Both the position numbers and the translations under genes were made by a program. The notes beneath the pieces are model-generated. The model did no database searches and was not told where the DNA came from. It saw only the letters and a list, made by a program, of their open reading frames with translations. A DNA stretch of 64,000 nt from Dryococelus australis (Eukaryota; Arthropoda; Insecta; Phasmatodea; Phasmatidae), in the NCBI GenBank assembly GCA_029891345.1, contig CM056994.1:137150457-137214456 (forward strand), in the 5' to 3' direction. This document shows, piece after piece, positions 24,202 through 36,935 of the stretch (the first letter of the stretch is position 1; each line of letters begins with the position of its first letter).

Positions 24202-25809
24202 TGAGAGCCGTTGCGCGCATGTCGCGCGGCGATTTGCTGAACTAGCCCAGTGACATCACCAACCAGCTGGCCAGTAAGCTGGCTACCTGGAATTCAGCAA
24301 AGAGCGCACACTTCATGCCATCATATCCAGCATCCTGCCTGAACAGCAGAAGTTTGGTTACATGGAATCACGTGTGCCACCTGTATTTGGACATGTTTCT
24401 GATCCCAACATCAGAATGGGCTGTATTGGCGGAATCCCTCTAGAAGACAAGTGTACCCGCGACAGACATTTCCTTATAAGGCCATATCATTTTCTATTAA
24501 TCGGCTGTTAGTGAACACCCTTCTTAAGAGCTATTGTTTTATGTTTGTATAAATATGGGTGCATTCTCTGGATCGGGGTCGATTGCCACCGGCACAGAAG
24601 GAGAGCACCCAGCAATAATTATCAAACAGTAGATTTTTGCATAGCACTAATGGCAAATATAAGGCAGGCACATTTGGTGCCCTGAGATATGATACAGGCG
24701 CCATGTTGGCGAGTAAAGATTTTTACAAAAATTTGAGAATTCTTAAAATGTAATTCTAAAACAAAGAAAAAAATTGGAAATATTTTAAAAGAAATTTTAA
24801 AATAATGTGAGCAATGAGAAAATCAAAGATAACTGGTTTTTTAATGGGAATGTTTGTAAACTTGTAACATTGTTCTTAGTGACCGTTTTAATAATGCATT
24901 GGCTTTTTTTGGAGCTTATTGAGCCATTAATTTTTTGTACAAATTTCTTAAAGAAATTGCATTTAAACTGGATTTGTAAAATATGATTAATCTTTTGTTG
25001 GCCCCTCTTTGTCCAACTGAACCATGTTGTATGGCAGTCAAGTATAACTTTTATTAATTTGGTCACATCACATTTAAAATAAAATTATTTCTGGTTTCTA
25101 TAAGATATCATAGCCAGAGAAAAATATATTAAAATATTGCATGAAATAATTTGGCCTTTAATTAATGTTAAACAGGCCTATCAGTAACAAATATATTTTT
25201 TAATCTCTGACCATGTGGCCAGAGAAAGTGAAATATTTCTATTTGGAGAATAGAATTGCTTTTGTCCGGACTTATATTTTTAAGGTGGAACTTCAGGGTT
25301 CCTCAGCAGTATAAAACTAATTTTTATAAAGTAAATATTTAAAGCGCTTTAGCACTTTTGGGTATTTGAAGAATTGCCTTTCTGTGGAAGGGAATATGCT
25401 CTACTGTAGCTTGTTCATATAATCATCATGGAGGCTTATAGACCTAAATTGAATTAAAGTAGAATTTAATGTTACATGAATCTTTAAAATTTCCTATTGT
25501 ACATTGGGAAACATTATTTTTATATATAATTTTGTATGTATATTATGATACAAATATATCAATGCAATTTAAGTAAAAAAACCAAAGAAATTAATGTAAT
25601 GCAATTAAAACATGGGAAAAGAAACAACGAATTTCTTAAAATAAATATCCTTGAAATGACTCATGTTTTTTTTTCCTGAAAAGAACACTCTTCTTAAGTA
25701 TACTTGTGTTTTAAGTGTTGAATATATGATCAAACAAGGGTTTGAAGGATTTTTTGTTTTCTTTTGCTCTGGGGACTGTTTATGTCAACCTTGAAACGTC
25801 CTTGGGGCA
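24202..25809 (+). repeat. 5' LTR
   Basis: It begins TGAGAGCC (a short stretch before it, ggcgagattac, also resembles the right copy) and ends near ggggCA. Shared landmarks with the right copy include gaacagcagaagtttggttacatggaatcacg at about 24,340, split here as 'gaacagcagaag' then 'tttggttacatggaatc', and ggactgtttatgtc at about 25,770. Divergence from the 3' copy is visible throughout. Confidence 0.75.
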
Positions 25810-25973
25810 AGATTATCTGCAGTGCAGTCTGCTCTTATCGGGCATGGTGTTTGAATCTTATAAGTCCAAATTCAAATGTTATTGGGTTTTTTTGGAAAAG
25901 GCCAAGGGATATACTTTAGTGGGTGACCTCGTTATTGCTTTTTCTAGGGTTAGTGTATGTACTAATATTCATC

Positions 25974-26957
25974 ATGTCTACAGCCTGGCTGCAGAAATTA
26001 TCCACGGCTTCTCTACTTCAGGTGCTTAAGGAAACAGGAGTGGAGGTGGTGGAAACAGAATCGACAGATGACTAACGAATAAAAGCAAGGGCCCTGGTGC
26101 GTCGGGAGAATGCGACAAGTGCAGGTGCAGGTGCAGTTGCAGTTTCGAGTGAGTCCACTCCATTATTTAAAGTCTTAAAATCCATTCCAACAGAGTTAAC
26201 TACTAAAATTCTTACATTGACTAAGCTATGTCTGGAATCGTTACTACAGTTTCTCATACAACTGCACAGTGCCTGATGAGTTGCAGGCCATTTTTAGTAA
26301 ACCCCGAGATAAACATTGGGAATAAGATACCCTAGTACAAGCTTGCATAAAGGTAGTTTTGAGTGAAATTGCAGTAACAAAGTTTCGGTTGCCAGTATCA
26401 GAACAAAAGCAAAGAATATATCAGTCTATTCAAGAATTTATTAAGGAAATAATAAATATTTTAAATATTGTACGCTTTCCATGTTCGGAGGACTATTTCA
26501 CACAAATATTTTTTTACAACTTTCATCCTCGCAAAAGTGAAAATTTGTATTTTGCTGACAAACCTAACAGTTTGAAGGAACATTTAGATTTAGTTACAGA
26601 AGTAGAGAGAACTTTGAGGGATTGCTCAGGGGAAGGAAACAGTAGTGTAGTTAACCATCTCGATTCAGGAAAAGTGGTACCAGGAAAAACACCCGAGAAA
26701 GAAAAATCAAAATTTTCAAAGTTTGGTGTACTTTGTGGGAAAACCAACCATTTAGCGAAGGATTGTATTAATAGGAAGTCCCTTTTTAATATCACCTCTA
26801 GTGAGCGGCCCCAATCTAGTAAAGCTCCAACCCAATCTTGTTATTCTCAGACTCAGAATAATCTCAAAAATAATCCTCAAATCCAGGAATTTCAGGGTGG
26901 TGCCAGAAATGTGAAAAGGTTTGAAGAGTTTACTTGTTTTTTTTGTATGCGAAAGTG
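25974..26957 (+). pseudogene. gag-like region with a defective zinc knuckle
   Basis: The ATG at 25,974 begins MSTAWLQKLSTASLLQVLKE and meets an early TGA/TAA after about 30 codons. After frame changes, a long frame 26,359-26,957 carries the nucleocapsid-like end. There VLCGKTNHLAKDC (about 26,725-26,765) is a CCHC knuckle whose first Cys is replaced by Gly (the codon reads ggt). It would coat the RNA genome in the particle. Confidence 0.6.
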
Positions 26958-26989
26958 ATGCATTGTTGCCCTATGAACCCTTTGAAGTA

Positions 26990-27470
26990 TGATTTTGGGA
27001 GAATATTTGGTAAATATGTTGGGGAATGAGAGGAAACATGGGTTATTATATATTCCTGTAGTGATTTCAGAGCAGGTAGTTGTAGCCGCCTTGTTAAATT
27101 CTGGTGCCTTTTGTTAATTAATTGATCAGGACTTTTGTAATCATTTGTTTACACATGTGCTCAAAGAACTTATTCAGGTTAGGTCAGGGTGAGAGTTAGG
27201 TTTTTCTCATGCCAATGGAGGGATTATTAACTCAAAGGGTACAGCTATTTTCAAAGTTAAAATAGAATAGTTTACATATAATTCCAGTTTTGGATCCTGC
27301 CTGAACTTAGTCATGATTTACTTTTAGGCGTGGATTTTCTGGGGAAAACTCAGGCCACTCTCTATGTGAATAAGAAACAACTAGAATTTGCATTTAGTAA
27401 ATCTCAGGTTATTGAGATTAAATCCCAATATTTTCATTCATATAAGATTTCAGTTCAGTCAGTTACAGTC
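26990..27470 (+). pseudogene. Retroviral-type aspartic protease, broken
   Basis: LLNSGAFC at about 27,093-27,116 stands where D(S/T)G(A/C) is expected, so the catalytic Asp is Asn. Further on, ELSHDLLLGVDFLGKTQA (about 27,304-27,357) is the conserved flap-to-C-terminal block (…LGxDFL). Several stops are present. Confidence 0.6.
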
Positions 27471-27479
27471 ATGTAAAGT

Positions 27480-28330
27480 GAATGATCTGGACATTGAATT
27501 ATCACAGTTGCAAAAGGAATTTTCTGATTGAGTGACCCCTAAATTGGTCAACTATAAACAGTAACCTGTTTTATAAAGTGTCAAGGATGGTGATCCTGTA
27601 TCCTTGGTACCTTGTAGAGTAGCTCCTCCAAAACTTAGAGTATTAAGAGAAACTATTGATAAATTGCAGGAGGAGGATATTGTTGAAAGTTCGATTAGTA
27701 ATTACTCTAGCCCAGTACTTTTACTGTCTAAAAAGGCATAAGGAGAACATAGAGTTATTTGTGACTATGGAAATGTAAATCAAAAAATGTTCATAAATCT
27801 TTACCCTTTACCAACAATTGACTCAGTTTTTCAGCATGTAGGTGATGCCAGATATTTTTCCATCTTTGATCTGAACTCAGCGTTTCTCCAATGAGAGTTG
27901 CACCCTAACTCTCATGGTATCTTGGCGTTTGTAACACCTTGGGTCCAGTACCAATGCAAGAGGTTACACACGGGGGTTAATTGTGACCCTCAGAATATGT
28001 CGAGGGTACTTTTTCACGTGCTAGAGAAATATCAGTGTGACTTTATTTTTACTTATATTGATGATGTATGCATGTATAGTAAATTTTTTAAGAAGAATCT
28101 CGAACACCTGAGAATTGTGCTACTTGCATTAAGCTATGCAGAATTGACAGTCAACACTGAGAAAGTTACTTGGGCTTACACTTATGTTAGATATCTAGGG
28201 TCTGTACTTTTAGAAGGAAAATTGCTTATGTATCCGGAGAAGATCAGACTGGTAGTGAATTTTTCTGTATCAAAAAATTTATGTGGATTCTGTCGATTTT
28301 TGGGTTTAGTTGAATTTTAGTCCTGTTTAT
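27480..28330 (+). pseudogene. Reverse transcriptase, broken
   Basis: In order are LREEEIDKLQ-like VLRETIDKLQEEDIVESS (about 27,630-27,690), NYSSPVLLLSKK, RVICDYGNVN, and YFSIFDLNSAF with the first catalytic Asp (about 27,850-27,890). FTYIDDVCMYS (about 28,045-28,080) holds the YxDD pair as YIDD. RYLGSVL follows. Stops occur after KKA (27,739), after FLQ (27,892) and at 28,318. It would copy RNA into DNA. Confidence 0.75.
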
Positions 28331-28379
28331 ACCAGAATTTGCTATTTTGGCCGAACCTCTGAATGCATTGAAACGAAAA

Positions 28380-29106
28380 AGGAGTTGATTTTGCTTGGGA
28401 TGAGTACCAGAATCATGCTTTCCAGCTGTTAAGGGACAAAATAGCTACTCACCCGTTATTGCACTGGCCAAATTTTGTTAAACCATTTACATTCCAAATT
28501 GATGCCAGCTCATTAGCGCTAGGTGATGTGTTGTGCCAAGAGCAAGATGGTAGTTTGGTGCCTGTAGCCTATGCTAGTCGACTTTTGTTTCCTTTCGAGC
28601 AAAAGTACTCGGCCTATGAAAATGAGGTATTGGCAGCCATATATGGGATGGAAAAGTCTCATGATTATTGGGAATGTGCGGAGTTTGTGTTACACACAGG
28701 TAATCAGGCACTAAATTTGTTTTCGACCACCAATAAACCTGCTGGTAGACTTGCTAGATGGCTTGTACTGCTTATGTATTTTAGGTTTTCTATAAAACAC
28801 CTAGAGGGAATAGATAATGGAGTGGCTGACGCTTTATCCCGCATGTATGATTCTGGGGAATCTCAGGTAGATCTCCCAGAATCAGTAAATGTCATTCAGG
28901 AGAATGTCTCCAAACCCATCGTTTTAAAGGAAGTATGTCAACATTTCAATGTCCACGTGGATCAGATAGTACAATCAGATGAGGTAGAACATAGTTTTCT
29001 TAAGGTACAGCCATTTGTAGTTTGGGAAGAACAGGTTAACGTACTTAAAATTTTTCCCCAAGCATATTTAAATTTGCAGCACCACCAAGGAGTTGACCAA
29101 GAATAG
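28380..29106 (+). pseudogene. RNase H and connection region
   Basis: This is an almost intact frame. FTFQIDASSLALGDVLCQ contains the first RNase H Asp. ENEVLAAIYGMEK holds the Glu, LHTGNQAL the third site (usually TDH/TD; here Asp is Gly), and GVADALSRMY is the C-terminal landmark with the last Asp. It lies directly after the RT in the same frame series. Confidence 0.75.
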
Positions 29107-29189
29107 TTAAACATCAAGGCTAACATTAATGCGGGACAAGGTGGTCCTTATGAGATCAGGAAATGACTGTTAGAATTTGAGGACCCTAT

Positions 29190-30257
29190 AATACTTAAAT
29201 TTTAATTTTTTGTGCCTCAGTTATTATGTATGCCTATTTCCCAATATTATCATGACAGTTATTTTGGAGGACACCTAGAGCAAGAAAAGACAATGTATCA
29301 TATTAGAGAAATGTATTAATTGGCAGGATCAAGTAAGGAGGTTGAACAACTAGCTATAGAGTGTCTTGAATGTCAGAGGGTAAAGCCCTGTATCCTTATA
29401 GTGCTAGTGTAGCCACGTTCCCCTGGGAACGAGTTTATTTGGACATATTTTGACCTTTGCAACAAACTTCTGCTTGTTTTACTTCCATTTTAGTTGCAGT
29501 TGATAGTTTTACTAAATTTGTGTTCCTTTTTCCTTTGTGCAATATTAAATCAGCTGAAATTTGCAAAATACTTTTTCATTGTATGATTCCTCTGTTTGGA
29601 TCTCCAGTTAACATTGTAATAGACAATGGCATATACTTTGTTTCAGCAGAGATAGAGAATCTTGCTTTTTCATGGGGGGTTAAATTAATTCAGACTACTC
29701 CATATTTTCCCAAGGCTAATCTGGTAGAGCACTACAAACGTAATTTAAAGGTAGCTCTGAGGTCGTTCCAATCTGGATCCAATAAACAGTGGGATGTAGT
29801 GATGTATCAATTGGCTCTGGCTTTTAACACTGTGGTGAGTGGCGCCCCAAAAAAGGTTCCATCAGAATAGTTTTTTGGGCGAAGCCTGTTTCATCCCTTG
29901 ATTATTACCTAGGGGCTTTATGATTTCTGTTTAGATTCTATTAGAAATAAAGACCTAGAGGAGATATGGAGAGAAGCTATATTGAATTTTAAGAAATATA
30001 ATTTAAAATTATCTTTTCGGAATGTGAATTACACTGGCTCTGTTCCTTTCATAGTGGGAGACAGAGTGTTTTTGGAAGCAAATTTACTTAGTAAGAAGGC
30101 AGGTAGCTTCAGTGTGAAATTGGCAAGGAAGTTTTCTGGTCCATATAGCGTAAACCAGTTTTTGACCCCAGTGATGGTACTTTGTGAAGATGATGGCGGT
30201 CCTGGAGTTCGTTCTAAGGTTCATGTAACTCAATTGAAGTTTGGAACCTTACAGTAA
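29190..30257 (+). pseudogene. Ty3/gypsy integrase, broken
   Basis: A zinc-binding N-terminus is recognisable (YYHDSYFGGH and CLECQRVKP, about 29,240-29,390) with a stop between the His and Cys pairs. The catalytic core 29,457-29,870 shows ILVAVDSFTKF (Asp), VIVIDNG-type NIVIDNGIYF (Asp) and LVEHYKRNLK (Glu). The C-terminal SH3-like part 29,982-30,257 has VGDRVFLEANLL and FSGPYSV. Stops lie at 29,319, 29,449 and 29,868. Confidence 0.75.
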
Positions 30258-31269
30258 GAGAAATTGTTTGGGGTTTAATCCACTGATGTTGTTTCCCTTG
30301 AGTTTTTGTGTAATATTAGTATGTTAAATTGTGGAAATTTTGATCATCATCATAATCTAGTTTGTCTATTGTAAAGTTTTTCTTTAACAGTTGTTGAGTT
30401 TTAACTGCTGTTGGGTGTCTCCCTGTTTGGATGGAGGTTATTCGACCATATTTTTCATGCTCATTTCATCAGTGCTTTTCATCTCCATGTAGATTTTAAG
30501 GTGTTTTCATGCCCATTTTTACTGGTGTTTTCCATTCTCATGTAGATCTTAAGATGTACTTGTGCTCATTTTCATCCGAGGGTTCATATTCATGTAGGTT
30601 ATAAGAAGGTTTGGGTTAACTATCATTTGTGACTTGTGTATTTTGCAATACTTCTTAAAGTATGTCAAAGTAGTGTAGTGTGGTTATTGATTCAAGCATT
30701 CTCAAAGTAAATTGCAAAATAGTAGGGTTTACTGGTGCGGTGGTGGTTTTTTGATTTTTTGTCTCATTCAGGAGGAGGTTTGACTTCTGAGAGTTTTCCT
30801 GGATTGATGCTTTGCAAGCTATTATCTCGGATTGTTCTGGAATGTTTCTGATTTTGGAGATGATATGGATACCAGATGGATGATGGCTACCCTTTCTGGA
30901 CCTGGGACGAAGAGAGTCCCCTTGTCTGAGCTTCTGGATGGGATGGTCACCCCCTGTTCCTTGGGTGAGAAGGGGTGTGTGAAGCCTCACACATATTTCA
31001 CCCGAAAATTAGGTTTTTTGAGCATGAGGTGCTTGAAAAATTTAGCGTTGATCTGCATGAAAAATGCTTTATATTCCTGCCTGGAAATGTTGGATAAGAC
31101 GTGGCCTAAACCATGTACCTACTTCCCCTTGGTATCTGATTATATCACAGCTCTGGTGAACGGCTGCATTCAACACCGTTCGCTGCCTGTCAGGGGGCGA
31201 TGCGCAGAGGTCCAGCCTTTCAACATACTATGCGCACTCTTGAAGCGTTACTGCCAGGCGCGAGTCTGC
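30258..31269 (+). other. Gypsy 3' internal region with an unrecognised 146-residue frame
   Basis: Three ~65-bp imperfect repeats (ttttcatctccatgtag, ttccattctcatgtag, ttcatattcatgtagg) lie at about 30,470-30,600. A frame from 30,832 to 31,272 stays open up to the LTR start. It holds ten or so Cys and no recognised domain. It sits where some gypsy elements have an env or accessory gene, but nothing in it looks like an envelope protein. Confidence 0.35.
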
Positions 31270-33068
<1,799 letters not shown>

Positions 33069-33084
33069 AGGGCATAGCAAAATA

Positions 33085-34048
33085 AATGAATTGATATTGC
33101 CAAAAGGATTACCTCGATAAGGAAAAGTTACGTTATCATAAACGTAAATGTCGCAGTAAACCTATTCACCATCTACATCAATGTTTGGAATGTTAATGTT
33201 GGTTTGCTAATAGTGATAATCTAGTCCTACATGGTATGAAATGTGGCAGTTTTACTCGTGCAACGGTGAACCCTCACTTGGAATTCAGTGTCAGCATTGC
33301 AATGAAATTTTTAAACATAGTCACAATATGCCGTCACATGAAAGAAGTAGTTCTGTAAAGAATCCTGAGTGTTTTAAGCATTGATGCGCAGAGTGTGATC
33401 GTACATTTATGAGTAATTTTACATTAGCAAGGCATTTAGTTGTATGTAAAGCAATGCTTCAATGGTAATAAAACCTATATGTAATTTCTATAGACAAACA
33501 TTTACCACGTACCGTCAGCATGAAATTATAGCATATTCCAAGAATTCTCAGTTGAAAGCATACAGATGTAGAATGTGTCTATGTCTGTTTAAGAAAGAGA
33601 ATTCATTAAGGAAGCATGGTATTATATGCAAAATGTATTTAGTAAAAATAGGAAGTGCTTCGAATTCATCGCCACCAACTAATTTGGAAGAAAATATATA
33701 TCTTCGTTTCCAGTGTAAATCTTGCGAGAAGGAATAGTCTTAACTTCGCAAATTGAGAAGACACAAAAAGAAATATTGGGAAATGTTGTTAGAAAGAAAC
33801 AGCCTTGTATTAAAATGAGTGTTTTCTACACATAGAAAACTTGAAAAACATTCGTTAACTTGTTGCGAAAATATTGGGGTAGATAACTTTTTGGTTTCTG
33901 GAAATCAGTGCCATTTTTGTTTTAAGATAATCCCTTTAGGAGGTAATTTGTATCGCCACATTACGAGCAATTATTTAAATAATCTTGAGAGTGTTGTATA
34001 CCGAAGTATGTTGTGTGAAAGATTATTTAGCAGGGAGTCTTTATAAGT
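33085..34048 (+). pseudogene. Broken C2H2/C2HC zinc-finger array, Polinton PolB N-terminus-like
   Basis: Across several frames I see about seven finger units. Examples are KLRYHKRKC, CQHCNEIFKHSHNMPSHE, CAECDRTFMSNFTLARHLVV, YRCRMCLCLFKKENSLRKHG and QCHFCFKIIPLGGNLYRH. Many end in H...C rather than H...H, as do the fingers opening the PolB genes at 47,022 and 63,304. The array begins 17 bases after the gypsy 3' LTR and ends about 30 bases before the Polinton left repeat. It is therefore bounded on both sides by other elements. It could instead be a fragment of a host zinc-finger gene. Confidence 0.5.
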
Positions 34049-34078
34049 CAAATATATACTAAAATAGTAGAAAAATAT

Positions 34079-34868
34079 AGGGAAAGCTGGGGCAAGTGCA
34101 GCCTGCAGCCGGACTGGCAGATTGGCGCAGAAATCTTGGATGACGTCGTGCATAACTTCCAGCTCTATCATTCCTAGTGAATGGCGGCCATCTTGCCAAC
34201 CAGTATGCATGCTGCCATTTGTCAGCTAGTGTGTTGTCGGTCATCTTGTAAGGCAGTATACTGTCTCTTCCTGCTCTTGCATTCGTCTCCGATGGCGTTC
34301 ATCTCGGTTTCACTTCCTGTTCTTGCATTTAATCGTCTAGGGTTTCCTTGGGGGTACTCCCAAGTTTTCTCTCTTTTACATTCCACCTTTTTAACTCTTC
34401 CTCTCATTCTCTCTTCCTTCATTCTCTCTCTTTCTTCATTCTTTCTCTTTCATTCCCAGAGGGGGTTTTCTCCTTCCATCTCATTTGTCATCTCTCGTTG
34501 TCTGCTGGTGGCGGCCATCGTCTTCTGGAGGCAGCCATTTTGTTTGCCGTCCGTCTTTGATTCACACATAAGCCGCTAGAGTGTGTGCTTGTGGCCATCT
34601 TTGATTATTGCACTCGCCACCAGAGTGAAGTTCCATTGGTGGCAGCTAGGAGTGCTGGTGGCTATCTTGTGTTCGCTCATCGTCCACCAGGAGTACTGGT
34701 AATTTATTTTAAGTGTGAACTCAAAAAATACTGGAATTGTACAGTTTCGTTCCGGCGACCCTTGGGTCGCCAATCCGGTGTGCGAACCATAAAGACTACC
34801 ATCGTACATAGACCGATATAAGTTGAATTAAGGCAGATAAGAGAGAAGGAGCATTCGCCGGACAAAGT
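34079..34868 (+). repeat. Polinton left terminal inverted repeat
   Basis: It matches the reverse complement of 53,532-54,320. Landmarks in order are GCAAGTGCAGCCTGCAGCCG, three ~28-bp subterminal units of the type (G)GYCATCTTGYAAGCCAGTAT (34,180-34,260), the CTCTTGCATTCGTCTCCGATGG block, a pyrimidine-rich stretch (34,360-34,460) and TTGGCGACCCAAGGGTCGCCGG (in reverse) near 34,760. Confidence 0.9.
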
Positions 34869-35170
34869 AGAAATACTATCTTTCTCTCCAACGTAATACT
34901 AATGTATATTTTTACTTAATGCAAATCCTCTCCCAAATAATAACCACCTAGTTTAATGCAAGTATAGGTAATGCCAAAAAATATGGATTAGCTGTACATT
35001 ATCTATTATTTTAAAAATATATATTTATGGGCAGGCGTTTATTCACACACAAATAAGTTTATTTCAATCAGTTAGTGTTTATTTACACAAGTACATTCAT
35101 TGGTAAAAACATACAATAAATAATCTCTTAATGATATCAATAATTTACCACCCTAGCCGGTGAGCTCAGA
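34869..35170. other. Non-coding stretch between left TIR and integrase
   Basis: AT-rich; I see no gene. The integrase stop is at 35,171, so this is its 3' region. Confidence 0.5.
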
Positions 35171-36070
35171 TCACTTTACCCAAGAGTTGAACTTTGAGTC
35201 AAAACCAAGCAATTTTATGAAGAGATGATTTCCAGACCTTCGAATGACTTTTTCAATCAGGTATGTGTCGGGGAATCGAGTCGGTTGTTTCTCTTCCGCA
35301 TAAAACCCACCTATGAGCACTGTACCGTCCATATCTTCCAAGAACGTCATATGTGGAGAGTAGTGACGAATCTTAACCACTCTGTATATTTCTGTACTCC
35401 AATTCGGAGTATACGCCTTATAAAATACACCTTTAATCCTTGATATGCTTACATAGGCACCAACCTTCACTTTAGGTCGTCGTAGATCCACTGTCTTCTC
35501 AGTCTTGTACACCGAATCCATCAGGGAATTGTCTTTAACATCTGCCGGTCGCATGTTAATCGTGCGATGATCTCTGTGATTGTATGCAGACACCAGTGGC
35601 TGTAAAAGGTCCAATCACTCGTAGCTTTCACGTGCCGAGAATTCACGCCACATGTCATTCTTCAAAATTCTATTGAAACGTTCTTCAATTGAAGCTTTCA
35701 TGCCACTGTAGGTAGAGTAATGATTGATCTTATTCGTGGACATAAGAGCACGAATACTGGAATTATAGAACTCCCTGCCGAGATCAGTCTGAATTTTTGC
35801 AGGGTTGCCTTTACTGCGTATGACAATTTGTATAGCATTGCTTACATCAAACCCTTGTATTCGCCACACAGGTACAGCCCAAGCATATTTGCTGAAACAG
35901 TCTATGACAGTTAATAAGTATTGGAATCCTGTAATATATTTAGCATATGACAGAATTTCCACCAAGTCCGCTTGGTAGAGGTCTCTTAGTCCAAACAAAA
36001 CCCCATTTCGTCTGGGATAAGTGCATCGTGCAGGTCGGTGAAGCTCACCAGAGATCTCTGCACGGGACAT
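35171..36070 (-). pseudogene. Polinton integrase, one nonsense codon
   Basis: Retrovirus-like integrase that would insert the element into host DNA. From the ATG at 36,070 (MSRAEISGELHRPARCTYPR) the core shows LYQADLVEI (Asp), KIQTDLGREFYN (Asp) and ASIEERFNRILKN (Glu), the DDE triad. A C-terminal SH3/chromo-like region follows (KVGAYVSISRIKGVFYKAY...WSTEIYRV). A single in-frame TGA at 35,615-35,617 stands after ESYE, where relatives usually have Trp. Otherwise the ~300-codon frame is open, so this is the best preserved gene of the element. The start codon lies one base after the stop of the upstream gene (cgaTAAaATG), showing tight packing. The zinc-binding N-terminus seen in some relatives is not evident. 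Confidence 0.9.
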
Positions 36071-36071
36071 T

Positions 36072-36930
36072 TTATCGAATGTATCCTTCTTCCCGAAGAT
36101 CTTCCAGTATATTAATAATCTCGTTTTCGTGTGAAGTATTGCCCTCCTGTTGAGATGCAACTAGTAGGCGTAGACGTGATACACATTCATTGACATTGTT
36201 CCAGAATACATATTCCAGTTGACTGCTCCCATCCAGTTTCGAAGTCAGACCAGAGCCATTCATCAAATCAACATCTGTGAATATATCAGTAATAATGTCG
36301 AATTTAGGATGAGTTTCATACTTATATGTATCAGTAGAAGAATCATTGTGTTTCAAATGTGCTCTCGTGACACAAAATAGGTGTTTATATTGCTGAAGCA
36401 CCTCGTGCGAGTACTCGACAGGCGTACGTTCAAACAGTAGCTCATAGAAACCTGGAGTGGCGCGCACAGTTTCATCATCAATTTTATAAAATTGTTGGGC
36501 AGGAAAAATATTTTTGTTTGTTTCCCAAATTCCATTTTCTATTGTGCCTATATACTCCATATCTAGTGTCATTGAATCTTGATGTGTACGACTGTAAGTA
36601 GTTGCGAACAGACGATGGAGCAGGAATTAAATCTCTCTTTTTGTCGTTTCCAATCTGCTAGAGATACATCTACATCGACATCCTCTGGCTTGTGCTTCCT
36701 CACAGTCCGAGGTTCGTCAGCAGGTTCGATCTTCAGTTCGGCAGGGAGAGCAGCTTGTTTATGTTGATCCAGATAAGAGGTAATCGGTCGGAAGGCTTTT
36801 TACAAATCTGCATCTTGCTCCATGCGATCACGCTTTGCCAGTAAATACTTAGCACGCACACTTGCAATTACACGTTGTAGATCTTCGACAGCTGCTGTTA
36901 TTGTACTAAAACAGTGAGCGAGAGGTACTT
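36072..36930 (-). pseudogene. Conserved Polinton protein of unknown function
   Basis: The C-terminal frame 36,572-36,072 contains ATPGFYELLFERTPVEY, QYKHLFCVTRAH, and the block EYVFWNNVNECVSRLRLLVA followed by GNTSHENEIINILEDLRE. This combination is a recurrent protein of animal Polintons, usually ahead of the integrase. The N-terminal part, in another frame at 36,930-36,590, carries VEDLQRVIASVRAKYLLAKR, KAFRPITSYLDQHKQ and DVSLADWKRQKERFN. At least two frameshifts and one stop (after QDADL) separate the two, and no initiating ATG was found in frame. The N-terminal part looks coiled-coil. Molecular role unknown. Confidence 0.7.
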
Positions 36931-36935
36931 AGTAT

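Noticed and set aside
34181-34821. Frames in the left TIR similar to minus-strand frames at 53.6-54.1 kb
   Set aside because: The similarity is that of the inverted repeats themselves; no protein features.
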